Shown here: in pieces, positions 34,352 to 43,307 of the stretch | Position numbering within the stretch: the stretch's first letter is position 1 | How the letters are laid out: every line of letters starts with the position of its first letter | From: Streptomyces sp. SUK 48 | GTDB lineage: Bacteria > Actinomycetota > Actinomycetes > Streptomycetales > Streptomycetaceae | Assembly (NCBI RefSeq): GCF_009650765.1 | Contig: NZ_CP045740.1 | Location: 1,364,001 to 1,428,000, forward strand | Direction: 5' to 3' | DNA length: 64,000 nucleotides | Notes under the pieces: model-generated | What the model was told of the DNA's origin: nothing | What the model saw: only the letters and a program-made list of their open reading frames with translations | Database searches by the model: none | Position numbers and translations under genes: made by a program

Positions 34352-35422
34352 ATGGAGCTGCCCGTGATGCCGCCCGTGAAGCCGATGCTCGCCAAGGCGG
34401 TGGCGAGGATCCCGCCGGGCATGCACTACGAGGCGAAGTGGGACGGCTTCCGTGCGATCGTGTTCCGCGACGGCGCCGAGATCGAGCTGGGCAGCCGCAC
34501 CGGCAAGCCGCTGACCAGGTACTTCCCCGAGCTGGTGGAGGCGCTGCGGGAGCGGGTGCCGGGGCGGTGCGTGCTCGACGGGGAGATCGTGATCGCGCGG
34601 GACGGGCATCTGGACTTCGACGCGCTGACCGAGCGGATCCATCCGGCGGCCTCCCGGGTGCGGACGCTCGCGGAGCGGACCCCGGCGTCCTTCGTCGCCT
34701 TCGATCTGCTGGCGCTGGACGACCACTCCCTGCTGGACGTGCCGCTCACCGACCGCCGGGCGCTGCTGGACCGCGCCCTCGCCGGGGCCACCCCGCCGGT
34801 GCATCTGGCGCCCGCGACGACGGATCTCGCGGTGGCGGAGCGGTGGTTCGAGCGGTACGAGGGCGCCGGGCTCGACGGGATCGTGGCCAAGCCGCTCGAC
34901 CTGCGCTACCGGCAGGACGAACGGGCCATGTTCAAGATCAAGCACGAGCGCACGGCCGATGTCGTCGTGGCCGGGTACCGGCTGCACAAGAGCGGCCCGG
35001 TGGTGGGCTCGCTGCTGCTGGGCCTGTACGACGGGCAGGGCAGGCTCCAGCACGTGGGCGTGTCGGCCGCGTTCCCGATGAAGCGGCGCGCCGAGCTGGT
35101 CGAGGAGCTGGCGCCGCTGCGGATGGCCGACGTCGCCGGGCACCCCTGGGCGGCCTGGGCCGAGGAGGCCGCGCACGAGAGCGACCGGCTGCCCGGCGCG
35201 CCGAGCCGCTGGTCGGGCAAGAAGGACCTGTCCTGGGTGCCGCTGCGGCCCGAACGGGTGGCCGAAGTGGCCTACGACCACATGGAGAACGGGCAGCGCT
35301 TCCGGCACACCGCCCGTTTCCGCCGCTGGCGCCCCGACCGGACGCCCGGGAGCTGCACGTACACCCAGCTGGAGGAGCCGGTGCGGTACGACCTCGCGGA
35401 GATCCTCGGGGAGAAGGACTGA
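34352..35422 (+). CDS. ligD: ATP-dependent DNA ligase, LigD-type
   Basis: The 356-residue protein has the adenylating motif YEAKWDGFRAI (Lys at about residue 28), motif III/IIIa region DGEIVIARDG, motif IV EGIVAK-type GLDGIVAKPLD and motif V FKIKHERTADVVVAGY. An OB-fold domain follows, ending in the ligase motif VEVAYDH-type segment RVAEVAYDHMENGQRFRHTARFRRWR. The enzyme seals DNA breaks during non-homologous end joining. Together with the divergent polymerase gene it makes the split LigD typical of Streptomyces. The nuclease (phosphoesterase) module of one-piece LigD is not present in either gene. Confidence 0.92.
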   Translation: MELPVMPPVKPMLAKAVARIPPGMHYEAKWDGFRAIVFRDGAEIELGSRTGKPLTRYFPELVEALRERVPGRCVLDGEIVIARDGHLDFDALTERIHPAASRVRTLAERTPASFVAFDLLALDDHSLLDVPLTDRRALLDRALAGATPPVHLAPATTDLAVAERWFERYEGAGLDGIVAKPLDLRYRQDERAMFKIKHERTADVVVAGYRLHKSGPVVGSLLLGLYDGQGRLQHVGVSAAFPMKRRAELVEELAPLRMADVAGHPWAAWAEEAAHESDRLPGAPSRWSGKKDLSWVPLRPERVAEVAYDHMENGQRFRHTARFRRWRPDRTPGSCTYTQLEEPVRYDLAEILGEKD

Positions 35423-35464
35423 GCCCCGCGCCGCCGGGAAACACCTGCCGCCACGGCCCCGTCG

Positions 35465-36655
35465 TCACGGCTTCATGAGGATCTTGATCGCGCCGTCCTC
35501 CTTGCGCTGGAACATCTCGTAGGCGTGCGGCGCCTCGGCCAGCGGCACCCGGTGCGTGGCGAAGTCCTCGACGCCGAGCGGGTCGTCGTCGATGAGGTAC
35601 GGCATGATCCGGTCGCTCCAGCGACGGACGTTCGCCTGCCCCATCCGCAGCTGGGTCTGCTTGTCGAACAGGGTGAGCAGCGGGATCGGGTCGGCCATGC
35701 CGCCGTAGACGCCGCTGAGCGAGATGGTGCCGCCCCGTCGTACCAGGTCGATCGCCATGTACAGGGCGCCGAGCCGGTCGATGGCGAAGCGCTCCGCGAG
35801 GGGGGCCGCGATCTTGCGCGGCATGAGGGCGGCGGCCTGCTGGGCGAGCCGCGCTGCCGCGCTGCCGTGGGCCTCGGTGCCGACGGCGTCGATGACCGCG
35901 TCCGGGCCCCGGCCGCCGGTCTCGTCGCGGATCGCGTGGATCAGCGCCTTCTCGTCGTCGTAGGTCCTCAGGTCGTAGGTCGTGACGCCGCGCCGGTGCG
36001 CCCGCGCGAGCCGCTCGGGCACCAGGTCGATGCCGAAGACCTGTTCGGCGCCGCGTGCCAGGGCGATCCGGCAGGACATGTCGCCGATCGGGCCGAGGCC
36101 GAGGACCGCGACGCTGCCGCCGGGCGGCACCGCCGCGTACTCGACGGCCTGCCAGGCGGTGGGCAGCACGTCGGAGAGATAGACGAAGCGGTCGTCCGGC
36201 GGGCCCTCGGGCACCTTCATCGGCCCGAACTGCGCCTGCGGCACCCGCAGATACTCGGCCTGGGCGCCCGGTACGGCGCCGTACAGACGGGTGTAGCCGA
36301 ACAGGGCGGCGCCCATGCCCTCGCCGGTGACCTGGGTGGTCTCGCACTGGGTGGTGAGCCCGGAGCCGCACATGAAGCAGTGCCCGCAGGAGATCTGGAA
36401 GGGCACCACGACCCGGTCTCCGGGCTCCAGGTTCGTCACCTGCGAGCCGACCTCCTCCACGATTCCCATGGGCTCGTGGCCGAGGATGTCGCCCGGGGTC
36501 ATGAACGGGGTGAGCACTTCGTACAGATGCAGGTCCGAGCCGCACAGCCCGCTGGAGGTGATGCGGATGACGGCGTCGGTGGGCTCCTCGATCCTCGGGT
36601 CGGGCACGTCCTCCACCCGCACGTCCCGCCTGCCCTGCCAGGTGACTGCCTTCAT
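35465..36655 (-). CDS. Zinc-dependent alcohol dehydrogenase (formaldehyde dehydrogenase-like)
   Basis: The 396-residue protein is a medium-chain dehydrogenase/reductase. SSGLCGSDLHLYE (about residue 35) and LGHEPMGIVEEVG (about 60) carry catalytic zinc ligands, CGHCFMCGSGLTTQC (about 90-105) the four Cys of the structural zinc, and VAVLGLGPIGDMSCRIALARGAE (about 175) the NAD-binding fold with an Asp-ended second strand. The pattern resembles glutathione-independent formaldehyde dehydrogenase. I start at ATG 36655, where homology begins. It stands alone, convergent with the ligase and divergent from the DUF3048 gene. Confidence 0.87.
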   Translation of the reverse strand: MKAVTWQGRRDVRVEDVPDPRIEEPTDAVIRITSSGLCGSDLHLYEVLTPFMTPGDILGHEPMGIVEEVGSQVTNLEPGDRVVVPFQISCGHCFMCGSGLTTQCETTQVTGEGMGAALFGYTRLYGAVPGAQAEYLRVPQAQFGPMKVPEGPPDDRFVYLSDVLPTAWQAVEYAAVPPGGSVAVLGLGPIGDMSCRIALARGAEQVFGIDLVPERLARAHRRGVTTYDLRTYDDEKALIHAIRDETGGRGPDAVIDAVGTEAHGSAAARLAQQAAALMPRKIAAPLAERFAIDRLGALYMAIDLVRRGGTISLSGVYGGMADPIPLLTLFDKQTQLRMGQANVRRWSDRIMPYLIDDDPLGVEDFATHRVPLAEAPHAYEMFQRKEDGAIKILMKP

Positions 36656-36773
36656 GAGGTCGCGCTCCCTCGGTCGCGTACATCCGTTTTGCGGTGGCGG
36701 CCGGGTACCCGTGCGTCCGGGCGCCGAATCACCCGGTGGGCGTGGCGCGGGGGCGGACGGGGGCGCGGGGGGT

Positions 36774-37790
36774 ATGACGCGGGTACGCGCGGTCGGACGA
36801 CCGGCGACGGACGACGGACGGGTGGCGCGGGTGGGCGGCAGACGTGGTGCGCGCAGAGCGGCGGTGGCGGCGGTCGTGCTGGTCGCCGCCCTGGCGTCGG
36901 GGTGTGCCGGGCACGGCGGGGACCGGCACGACCGGGTACCGGTCCCGACACCGCCTCCGGCTTCCACGGCCGCCGGCGGCTCCCCGCTCGCGGTGAAGAT
37001 CGACAATGTGCCGGCGGCCCGCCCCCAGACCGGCCTCGACGCGGCCGACGTGGTGTACGCGGAGCAGGTCGAGGGCGGTCTGAGCCGGCTGATGGCGGTG
37101 TACGCGCACCGGCTGCCGGGCGCCGTCGGGCCGGTACGCAGTGCCCGCGAGTCCGATCTGGAGCTGCTCGGCCAGTTCGACCGGCCGTATCTGGCCTTCT
37201 CCGGAGCGCAGCGCAAGCTGCTGCCGCTGATCGCGCGGGCGCCGGTGCGGTCCGAGTCGCCCGACCGGGCGGCCGGTGCCTACTACCGGGACAGCGCGCG
37301 GGCGGCGCCGCACAACCTCTATCTGCGCCCCGCGCGCCTGCTGCGCTCCGCCCCGGGCGCGGGCGCGCTGACCACGGGCTTCCGCTACGGCCCCGCCCCC
37401 TTGGGTGGCACCCCGGTGGCCTCGCGCACCGTGCGCTATCCGGCGGCCCGCTTCACCTTCACCTGGTCCGCGGCCCGGCACGGCTGGCTGATCGCGATGG
37501 ACGGCACCCCCACGGCCGGCACGGACGGCCCCCGCCCGGCGCCGCCGACGGTCGTCGTCCAGTACGTCGGCATCCGCGACTCGCGGTACCACGACGCCCT
37601 CGGCAACCCCACTCCGTACACCGAGACGGTCGGCTCCGGGCGGGCGGAGGTGCTGCGCGACGGGCGCTCCTTCGCCGCCACCTGGTCGAGGCCCGCGGCG
37701 AACGGCGGTACGACGTTCACCGCGGCGGACGGCGGCCCGCTGGACTTCGCCGCCGGTCAGGTGTGGGTGGTGTTCGCGCGGGCGGCCTGA
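36774..37790 (+). CDS. DUF3048 lipoprotein (YerB-like)
   Basis: The 338-residue protein carries the DUF3048 core: LAVKIDNVPAARPQTGLDAADVVYAEQVEGGLSR (about residues 75-110) and GAVGPVRSARESDLELLGQF (about 120), followed by SYHD-like DSRYHDALGNPTPYTETVGSG near the C-terminus. A Sec/lipoprotein signal is present: AVVLVAALASGC, with the lipobox Cys at about residue 43. YerB/DUF3048 proteins are extracytoplasmic and of unknown function. Start: ATG 36774 with a GGGGGG-type site directly before; GTG 36822 is an alternative that gives a shorter signal. The 3' end lies 22 bp from the large convergent ATPase gene. Confidence 0.8.
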   Translation: MTRVRAVGRPATDDGRVARVGGRRGARRAAVAAVVLVAALASGCAGHGGDRHDRVPVPTPPPASTAAGGSPLAVKIDNVPAARPQTGLDAADVVYAEQVEGGLSRLMAVYAHRLPGAVGPVRSARESDLELLGQFDRPYLAFSGAQRKLLPLIARAPVRSESPDRAAGAYYRDSARAAPHNLYLRPARLLRSAPGAGALTTGFRYGPAPLGGTPVASRTVRYPAARFTFTWSAARHGWLIAMDGTPTAGTDGPRPAPPTVVVQYVGIRDSRYHDALGNPTPYTETVGSGRAEVLRDGRSFAATWSRPAANGGTTFTAADGGPLDFAAGQVWVVFARAA

Positions 37791-37812
37791 ACCGCCCTAC
37801 GGCGCGGGCGGG

Positions 37813-40491
37813 TTACCGTACTCCCGCCTCGTCCAGCGCCGTCTTCGCCTGTGCGACCAGGCCGTCCGCCCCGCAGGCACGGGCCAGGTCGAGGCCCCGG
37901 TGCAGTTCGGCGGCGGAGCGGGCGAGGACGCCGTACTCGATGCGGGCGGCCGCGTGTTCGTACTGGGAGGGCGATGCCTCCAGATAGGTGACGGCGCGGC
38001 GCGCGAGCTGGAGTGCGCGGGGGCCGGTCTCCAGCGCGGCGGCGCAGCGCAGGGCCTCGCCGATGGCGGTGTCCGTGCCGAAGCGCTCGGCCTGCCGGCG
38101 GGCGTCGGCGGCGAGCCGCTTGCTGCGGGCCGGGTCCTGGTCTGCGAGGGCCCGGGCGAGGTCGACCGACCAGGGTGCGAGGACCGGGTTGTGGCCGCCC
38201 CGGGCGACGGCGGTCTTCTCGGCGGCTTCCAGCTCGTTGACACCGTCCTCGGTGCGGCCGACGGCGAGCAGCAGCCGGCCGCGTACCGAGCGGACGTCGG
38301 GCAGCACGATGGTGGACGGGTAGGGCGGGGCGAAGCCGTACTGCTCGGCGACCGACCAGGCTTCCCGGACGCGGCCGCGGGCGAGCAGGGTGTCGACCAG
38401 GCCGCAGGTGGCCGACCAGTGCAGCGGCAGGCGTCGGCCCACCCGTTCGGCGAGGACGAGGGCCTCGCGCAGATGGGTCTCCGCGTCCCGCAGGCGGCCC
38501 TGCCTGCGGTAGGCCAGACCCAGGTAGGCGTTGGCCAGGGAGAGGTGGCCGCCGTGCCAACCCGCGCCGGTGTACACGCGCAGGGCCTGCGCGAACAGGC
38601 TCTCGGCGCGGTCGAGCCGGTCGGTGTAGACGTAGGCGCTGCCGAGCATCATCAGCAGCTCGATGCCCCACTCGCGGTCGGTCCAGCCGAGGCCGGGCGC
38701 GAGCCGCTCGTTGACGAGGGCCCGGTCGCACAGTTCGACGATCTCGGCGGCGCTCTCGCCGTGCGTCATGGCGTCGAAGCCGCGCAGGATCAGCAGCGCG
38801 CGTTCGGTGTTGTCGCGGCCGGCGCAGGTGGCGGCGAGTTCGGCGAGGCTGCGGGAGCGGGCCGGGGCGGCGCTCTCGCCGTGGATGCCCTCCCACATGT
38901 ACTGGAACGCCTGCAACCGCATCCGCACGGGCCCCGGTTCGTGCCGGGCCGCCTCGGCCTCGATGGTGCGGACGGCCTCCTCCAGCTGGTCGTTGTGGAG
39001 CAGGGCCTGGGAGAGGCGGACCACGGCGTCGACGCGGTCGCTGCCGTCGAGGCCGCGCATGGCGAGGGCGCTGCGCAGATGGCCGATGGTGACGGCGGGC
39101 GCGGTCAGCAGGGTGGCGCAGCCCAGTTCGTACAGGACATGGGCGTGGATGTCGGGGCGGGGCGGCTCCTCCAGGGCGCGTTCCAGACAGACGCGGGCCG
39201 CGTCGGGCGCGCCGACGGCGAGGTGTTCGCGGGCGGCCTCGCGCAACCGCTCGACCAGTCTCTCGTCGGCCTCCGGATGGACTTCGAGGAGGTGCCGGGC
39301 CGCTTCGGCGGCGCCCCGGCCCAGCTCGGTGACGATCTCGGCGGCCACGCCGTGCATCGCGGTGCACACGCCCGGCGGGATGGAGTTGTAGACGGCGGAG
39401 GCGATGAGCGGGTGCACGAACTCCAGGTCGCCGCCGCGGTGTTCGGTGACGCTGGGGTCGGGCGTGGTGAGGATGCGGGCGGTGCGCAGCAGTCCGGCGC
39501 AGTGCCGGGCGGTGTCCTCGTCCAGGGCGGCGAGGCGGGCGGCCGACTCCAGGGTGATGCCGGTGCCGAGGACGGCGGCGGCCCAGGCGAACCGGGTGGC
39601 CTGGAGGCCGAGTTCCTTGATCCGCTCGACGAGTCCGCCGCCGCGGGCCGCGCGGTTGAGGGCGCGCAGTTCCCCGGCGCGGGCCTCCACCGGCGACAGT
39701 TCGCTCTCCTGCACCTTGGCGAGGAGTTCCACGGCGTCGTACGGATTGCCCGCGGTGACGGCCCACACCTCGCGGCAGAACGCGTCGTCGGCGTGGCGTC
39801 CGAGGGTGGCGCGGGTGAGTCCGGCCGCCGCGCCGGGGGTGAGCTCGCGCAGGTTGTTGACGGGACGGCCCGCGGCCTCGGCGCCCGCCTCCAGGAGGCG
39901 GGCGCTCTCCCCGCTGACGTCGCCCGGCCTGCGGGCGACCACGACCAGGACGGGCAGGTCGTCCAGGCGTTCGGCGAAGGCGGCGAGCCAGCGCAGGGTC
40001 TCCTGGTCGGCCCAGTGCGCGTCGTCGATCAGCAGCACGAGCGGCCATTCGCGGCGGGCGAGCCGGCGGACGGCGGCCACCAGGCCGTCGCAGACGTACT
40101 GCGGGTCGGCGCTCTCCTCCTGCGGTTCGGCTATGCCGAGGGCGGGACCGGCGATGTCGTACCAGTCGCCGAGGTACTCGCGGGCCTCCTCGGGCAGCAG
40201 CGACAGCAGCGCGGGCTGGAGCAGCTGCCGTACGACGTTGAAGGGCACGGACCGCAGCGTCTCGGCGCCGCGGGTGTACCACACGGCGCAGCCCCGGCGT
40301 TCGGCCATCCGGCGGGCCTCGGTCAGCAGCGCGGTCTTGCCGAGGCCCGCCTCGCCGCGGAAGACCAGCAGGCCGCCCGTGGAGGACTCGTCGGCGCGCA
40401 GCTCCTCGATGGCCCGCGCGACGGTGTCGATCTCCGCGTCCCGCTCCCACAGGGGAGCCGAAGCGGCCGCCGCCGGCCGTCCCTCCGTCAT
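37813..40491 (-). CDS. LAL-like AAA ATPase lacking a LuxR HTH
   Basis: The 892-residue protein has the architecture of large LuxR-type regulators (LAL family): an N-terminal AAA ATPase with Walker A GEAGLGKTAL (about 45) and Walker B LVLLIDDAHWAD (about 150), then long helical TPR-like repeats such as AESLFAQALRVYTG and LANAYLGLAYRRQGRLRDAETHLREAL. LAL proteins normally end with a LuxR HTH of about 60 residues; here the protein stops after DLARACGADGLVAQAKTAL. DNA past the stop does not encode an HTH in any nearby frame and soon enters the convergent gene. It may act as a signal-transducing ATPase rather than a direct activator. GGGAGGG precedes the ATG. Confidence 0.85.
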   Translation of the reverse strand: MTEGRPAAAASAPLWERDAEIDTVARAIEELRADESSTGGLLVFRGEAGLGKTALLTEARRMAERRGCAVWYTRGAETLRSVPFNVVRQLLQPALLSLLPEEAREYLGDWYDIAGPALGIAEPQEESADPQYVCDGLVAAVRRLARREWPLVLLIDDAHWADQETLRWLAAFAERLDDLPVLVVVARRPGDVSGESARLLEAGAEAAGRPVNNLRELTPGAAAGLTRATLGRHADDAFCREVWAVTAGNPYDAVELLAKVQESELSPVEARAGELRALNRAARGGGLVERIKELGLQATRFAWAAAVLGTGITLESAARLAALDEDTARHCAGLLRTARILTTPDPSVTEHRGGDLEFVHPLIASAVYNSIPPGVCTAMHGVAAEIVTELGRGAAEAARHLLEVHPEADERLVERLREAAREHLAVGAPDAARVCLERALEEPPRPDIHAHVLYELGCATLLTAPAVTIGHLRSALAMRGLDGSDRVDAVVRLSQALLHNDQLEEAVRTIEAEAARHEPGPVRMRLQAFQYMWEGIHGESAAPARSRSLAELAATCAGRDNTERALLILRGFDAMTHGESAAEIVELCDRALVNERLAPGLGWTDREWGIELLMMLGSAYVYTDRLDRAESLFAQALRVYTGAGWHGGHLSLANAYLGLAYRRQGRLRDAETHLREALVLAERVGRRLPLHWSATCGLVDTLLARGRVREAWSVAEQYGFAPPYPSTIVLPDVRSVRGRLLLAVGRTEDGVNELEAAEKTAVARGGHNPVLAPWSVDLARALADQDPARSKRLAADARRQAERFGTDTAIGEALRCAAALETGPRALQLARRAVTYLEASPSQYEHAAARIEYGVLARSAAELHRGLDLARACGADGLVAQAKTALDEAGVR

Positions 40492-40665
40492 CCCGATCCC
40501 TCCCCAAGGTCGCCCGAATGACGTACAGACCCCGAGCGTAGCCGTCCGGTGGGATATGTGGTGGCCGGTCGGGGCAGCTCTTGCACAGCCGGGTGAAAGT
40601 TCGGGCGGCCGGGCGACGCGGGCCCGCCCCGATCAGCGGTGTCGTCGGCGGACGGAGCGTCAGCA

Positions 40666-42006
40666 GTGACCTGGACGGGACGAGTTCCGTACGAGCGGAC
40701 GGCGGGCCGGGGCCCCGGGGTGCGGGCGGTGGCGGCGGGGTCGGTCGGGAACTTCGTGGAGTGGTACGAGTTCGCGGTCTACGGCTTTCTCGCGACCGTG
40801 CTCGCCGCGCGCTTCTTCACCCCGGCGGGCGGCGGCCCCGTGGAGGGGCTGGTGCGGACGTACGCCTCCTTCGCGCTCGCGTTCTTCTTCCGGCCGCTCG
40901 GGGCGGTGCTGTTCGGCAGGCTGGGCGACCGGTACGGACGGCGGCCGGTGCTGATCGGGGTGGTGGCGCTGATGTCGGGCGCCACGGCGCTGATCGGGGC
41001 GCTGCCGACGTACGGCGCGGTGGGTGCCCTCGCGCCCTGGCTGCTCACGCTGCTCCGGATCGTCCAAGGGCTGGCGGCGGGCGGGGAGTTCGGCGGCGCG
41101 GTGGCGGTGCTGACGGAGTTCGCCCCGCCGGGGCGGCGCGGGCTGTACGGGGCGTGGCAGTCCTTCACGGTGGCGCTGGGACTGCTGGGCGGCGCGGGGG
41201 TCACGGCGGTGACGGCGGCGGTGCTGGGCGCGGAGCGGCTGGCCGCGTGGGGGTGGCGGCTGCCGTTCCTGCTGGCCGTGCCGCTGGGCCTGCTGGCGCT
41301 GTGGCTGCGCACCGGCCTCGCGGAGACCCCGGAGTTTCTTGAGCGGTCCAAGTCTCCCGAGATGAGACTGGGTTGGGGCGCGCTCGTGCTCGCGGCGGCG
41401 CGGGTGACGGGCTGGGCGGCGGCCGGTTACACCTTCCTGGTGGTGCTCCCGTCGTACCTCCAGACCGCGCTGCACACGGGCTACGCGCAGGCGCTGCTGG
41501 CCGCGGCGGTGGCCAACGCGGGGTTCGCCGCGGCGATCCTGCCGGCCGGGGTGCTCAGCGACCGGGTGGGGCGGCGGCCGGTGCTGCTCGCGGGCGCGGT
41601 GCTGGTGGTGGCGGCCGCGCTGCCGGTGCTCGATCTGCTCCAGGATCCCGGCGCCTCGGCCCTGGCGAAGGCCCTCGCCCTGGCCGGTGCCGGCGCGCTG
41701 GTGGGTCTGATGGCGGGCCCCGGCCCGGCCCTGCTCGCCGAGATGTTCCCCTCCCGCGTCCGCTGGACCGGCCTCGGCCTCGCCTACGCCCTGTCCAACG
41801 CGGTCTTCTCCGGCTGCGCGGGCCTGATCATCACGGAGGCGGTGCGGCGGACCGGGAACCCGGACATACCCGGGTACTACGCGGCGGCCGCGTGCGCCGT
41901 GAGCGCGGCGGCCCTGCTGAAGCGGGCTCCGCAGGAAGGGAGTTGGCGGGGTCGGCCATCGGAAGAGGCCCCACAGGAGACGAGTTGGAGGAAGCGGTGC
42001 GAGTGA
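40666..42006 (+). CDS. MFS transporter, metabolite:H+ symporter (MHS) type
   Basis: The 446-residue protein is an MFS permease with 12 predicted helices. It begins VRAVAAGSVGNFVEWYEFAVYGFLATVLAARFF, the signature of the MHS subfamily (ShiA, ProP, KgtP), and has the loop 2-3 motif GRLGDRYGRRPVLI and its copy GVLSDRVGRRPVLL. MHS proteins take up organic acids, shikimate, proline or betaine with protons. GTG 40666 is the best start; homology begins soon after. Its stop overlaps the start of anmK by 10 bp (41997-42006), so the two genes are translationally coupled, which hints that the substrate may relate to cell-wall sugar recovery. Confidence 0.85.
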   Translation: MTWTGRVPYERTAGRGPGVRAVAAGSVGNFVEWYEFAVYGFLATVLAARFFTPAGGGPVEGLVRTYASFALAFFFRPLGAVLFGRLGDRYGRRPVLIGVVALMSGATALIGALPTYGAVGALAPWLLTLLRIVQGLAAGGEFGGAVAVLTEFAPPGRRGLYGAWQSFTVALGLLGGAGVTAVTAAVLGAERLAAWGWRLPFLLAVPLGLLALWLRTGLAETPEFLERSKSPEMRLGWGALVLAAARVTGWAAAGYTFLVVLPSYLQTALHTGYAQALLAAAVANAGFAAAILPAGVLSDRVGRRPVLLAGAVLVVAAALPVLDLLQDPGASALAKALALAGAGALVGLMAGPGPALLAEMFPSRVRWTGLGLAYALSNAVFSGCAGLIITEAVRRTGNPDIPGYYAAAACAVSAAALLKRAPQEGSWRGRPSEEAPQETSWRKRCE

Positions 42007-43213
42007 TCGGGCTGATGTCCGGGACGTCGTACGACGCCGTGGACGCGGCGGCCGGTGATCTGCGGCTGGACGGCGACACGCTGGCGCTGCGGCCGCTCGG
42101 GATGGTCAGCGCGCCGTACGAGGAGCCGTTGCGCGCGGCGCTCGCGAAGGCGATGCCGCCCGCGGAGTGCGGGTTCGAGGCGGTGTGCCGTCTCGACACC
42201 GGGATCGGGCGGGCGTTCGCGGCGGCGGCGGTGCGGGCGGACCGCGAACTGTGCTCGGGACGTGCCGAGTTGGTGGCCTCGCACGGGCAGACGGTCTACC
42301 ACTGGGTGGCGGACGGGCGGGTGCACGGCACCTTGCAGCTCGGGCAGCCCGCGTGGATCGCGGAGGCGACCGGGCTGCCGGTGGTCGCCGACTTCCGGGC
42401 CCGGGACGTCGCGGCGGGCGGCCAGGGCGCGCCCCTGGTCAGCCTGTTCGACCTGCTGTGGCTGCGCGGGCGCACGGGCCGCCCGGTGGCGCTGAACATC
42501 GGCGGCATCGCCAATCTGACCGCACCGGACGGCACCGCCTTCGACACCGGGCCGGGCTGCGCGCTGCTGGACGCGGCGGTCCGGGAGTTCAGCGGCGGGC
42601 GGCTGGCCTACGACGCGGACGGCGCCCTCGCCGCGCGCGGCCGCCCCGACCCGCGCCTGCTGGACCGGCTGCTGGCGGAGCCGTACTACGCCCTGCCGGC
42701 GCCGCGCACCACCGGCAAGGAGCTGTTCCACGCCGGGTATCTGCGGGCCGCCGGGGCCTTCGACGGGGCCGCCCCGGCGGACGTACTGGCCACGCTCGCC
42801 CTGCTGACCGCGCGGACGGTCGCGGATGCGGTGCGGTCCGTCGGCGCGACCGAGGTGATCGCGTCCGGCGGGGGCGTGCGCAATCCGGTGCTGGTGCGCC
42901 TGCTCCGGGAGCTGCTCGGGGGATTCCGCTGCGTTCCTCGGACGAGCTCGGGCTGCCCGCCGCCGCGAAGGAGGCGTACGCGTTCGCCGTCCTCGGTTTC
43001 CTCACCGCGCACGGCCTCGCGGGCACCGATCCGCGCAGCACGGGGGCGCGGCGGCCGAGCGTGCTGGGGTCGGTGACACCGGGGCGGGACGGGTTCCGGA
43101 TGCCGGCGCCCGCGAGGTGCGCGCCGGTGCGGCTGGTGGTGGAGGGCGGGCAAGGGGGCCGGACGGGGACCGCCGGAGAAATCGGGAGGTGGGCAGAGGA
43201 GAACGGGAGGTGA
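41997..43213 (+). pseudogene. anmK: Anhydro-N-acetylmuramic acid kinase, frameshifted
   Basis: The frame starts VRVIGLMSGTSYDAVDAA (GGAGG 5 nt before GTG 41997). VASHGQTVYHWVADG (about 85), VVADFRARDVAAGGQGAPLV (about 130) and LNIGGIANLTAPDG (about 165) are AnmK motifs; the enzyme phosphorylates and opens 1,6-anhydro-MurNAc for cell-wall recycling. At 42918-42922 (GGGGG) the frame slips by one: the expected SSDELGLPAAAKEAYAFAVLGFLT, which closes the active site, continues in another frame to 43213. Adding one G restores a protein of about 405 residues. As written, the product lacks its last domain part. Confidence 0.8.
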
Positions 43214-43295
43214 GCCGGAAAAATCGGGAGGTGATATGTCCCGGGTCGGCGGGATTGGCGGCAGATCCTCTCATCGCACTTTCACGGATGCCTCA

Positions 43296-43301
43296 TACGG
43301 T
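43296..43301 (+). promoter_or_regulatory. -10-like box for the DUF2510 membrane protein
   Basis: TACGGT ends 6 nt before the ATG at 43308, and no Shine-Dalgarno is seen, so a leaderless message is likely. Confidence 0.45.
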
Positions 43302-43307
43302 GGGGCC

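Noticed and set aside
37791-37812. Missing HTH of the LAL-like protein in another frame past its stop
   Set aside because: The following 22 bp lead directly into the convergent gene, and no HTH-like sequence is seen in any frame there.
43180-43235. Three AATCGGGAGGTG-like repeats at the end of anmK
   Set aside because: They are irregularly spaced (22 and 18 bp), and their GGGAGGTG core may be chance or weak ribosome binding sites; no clear role.
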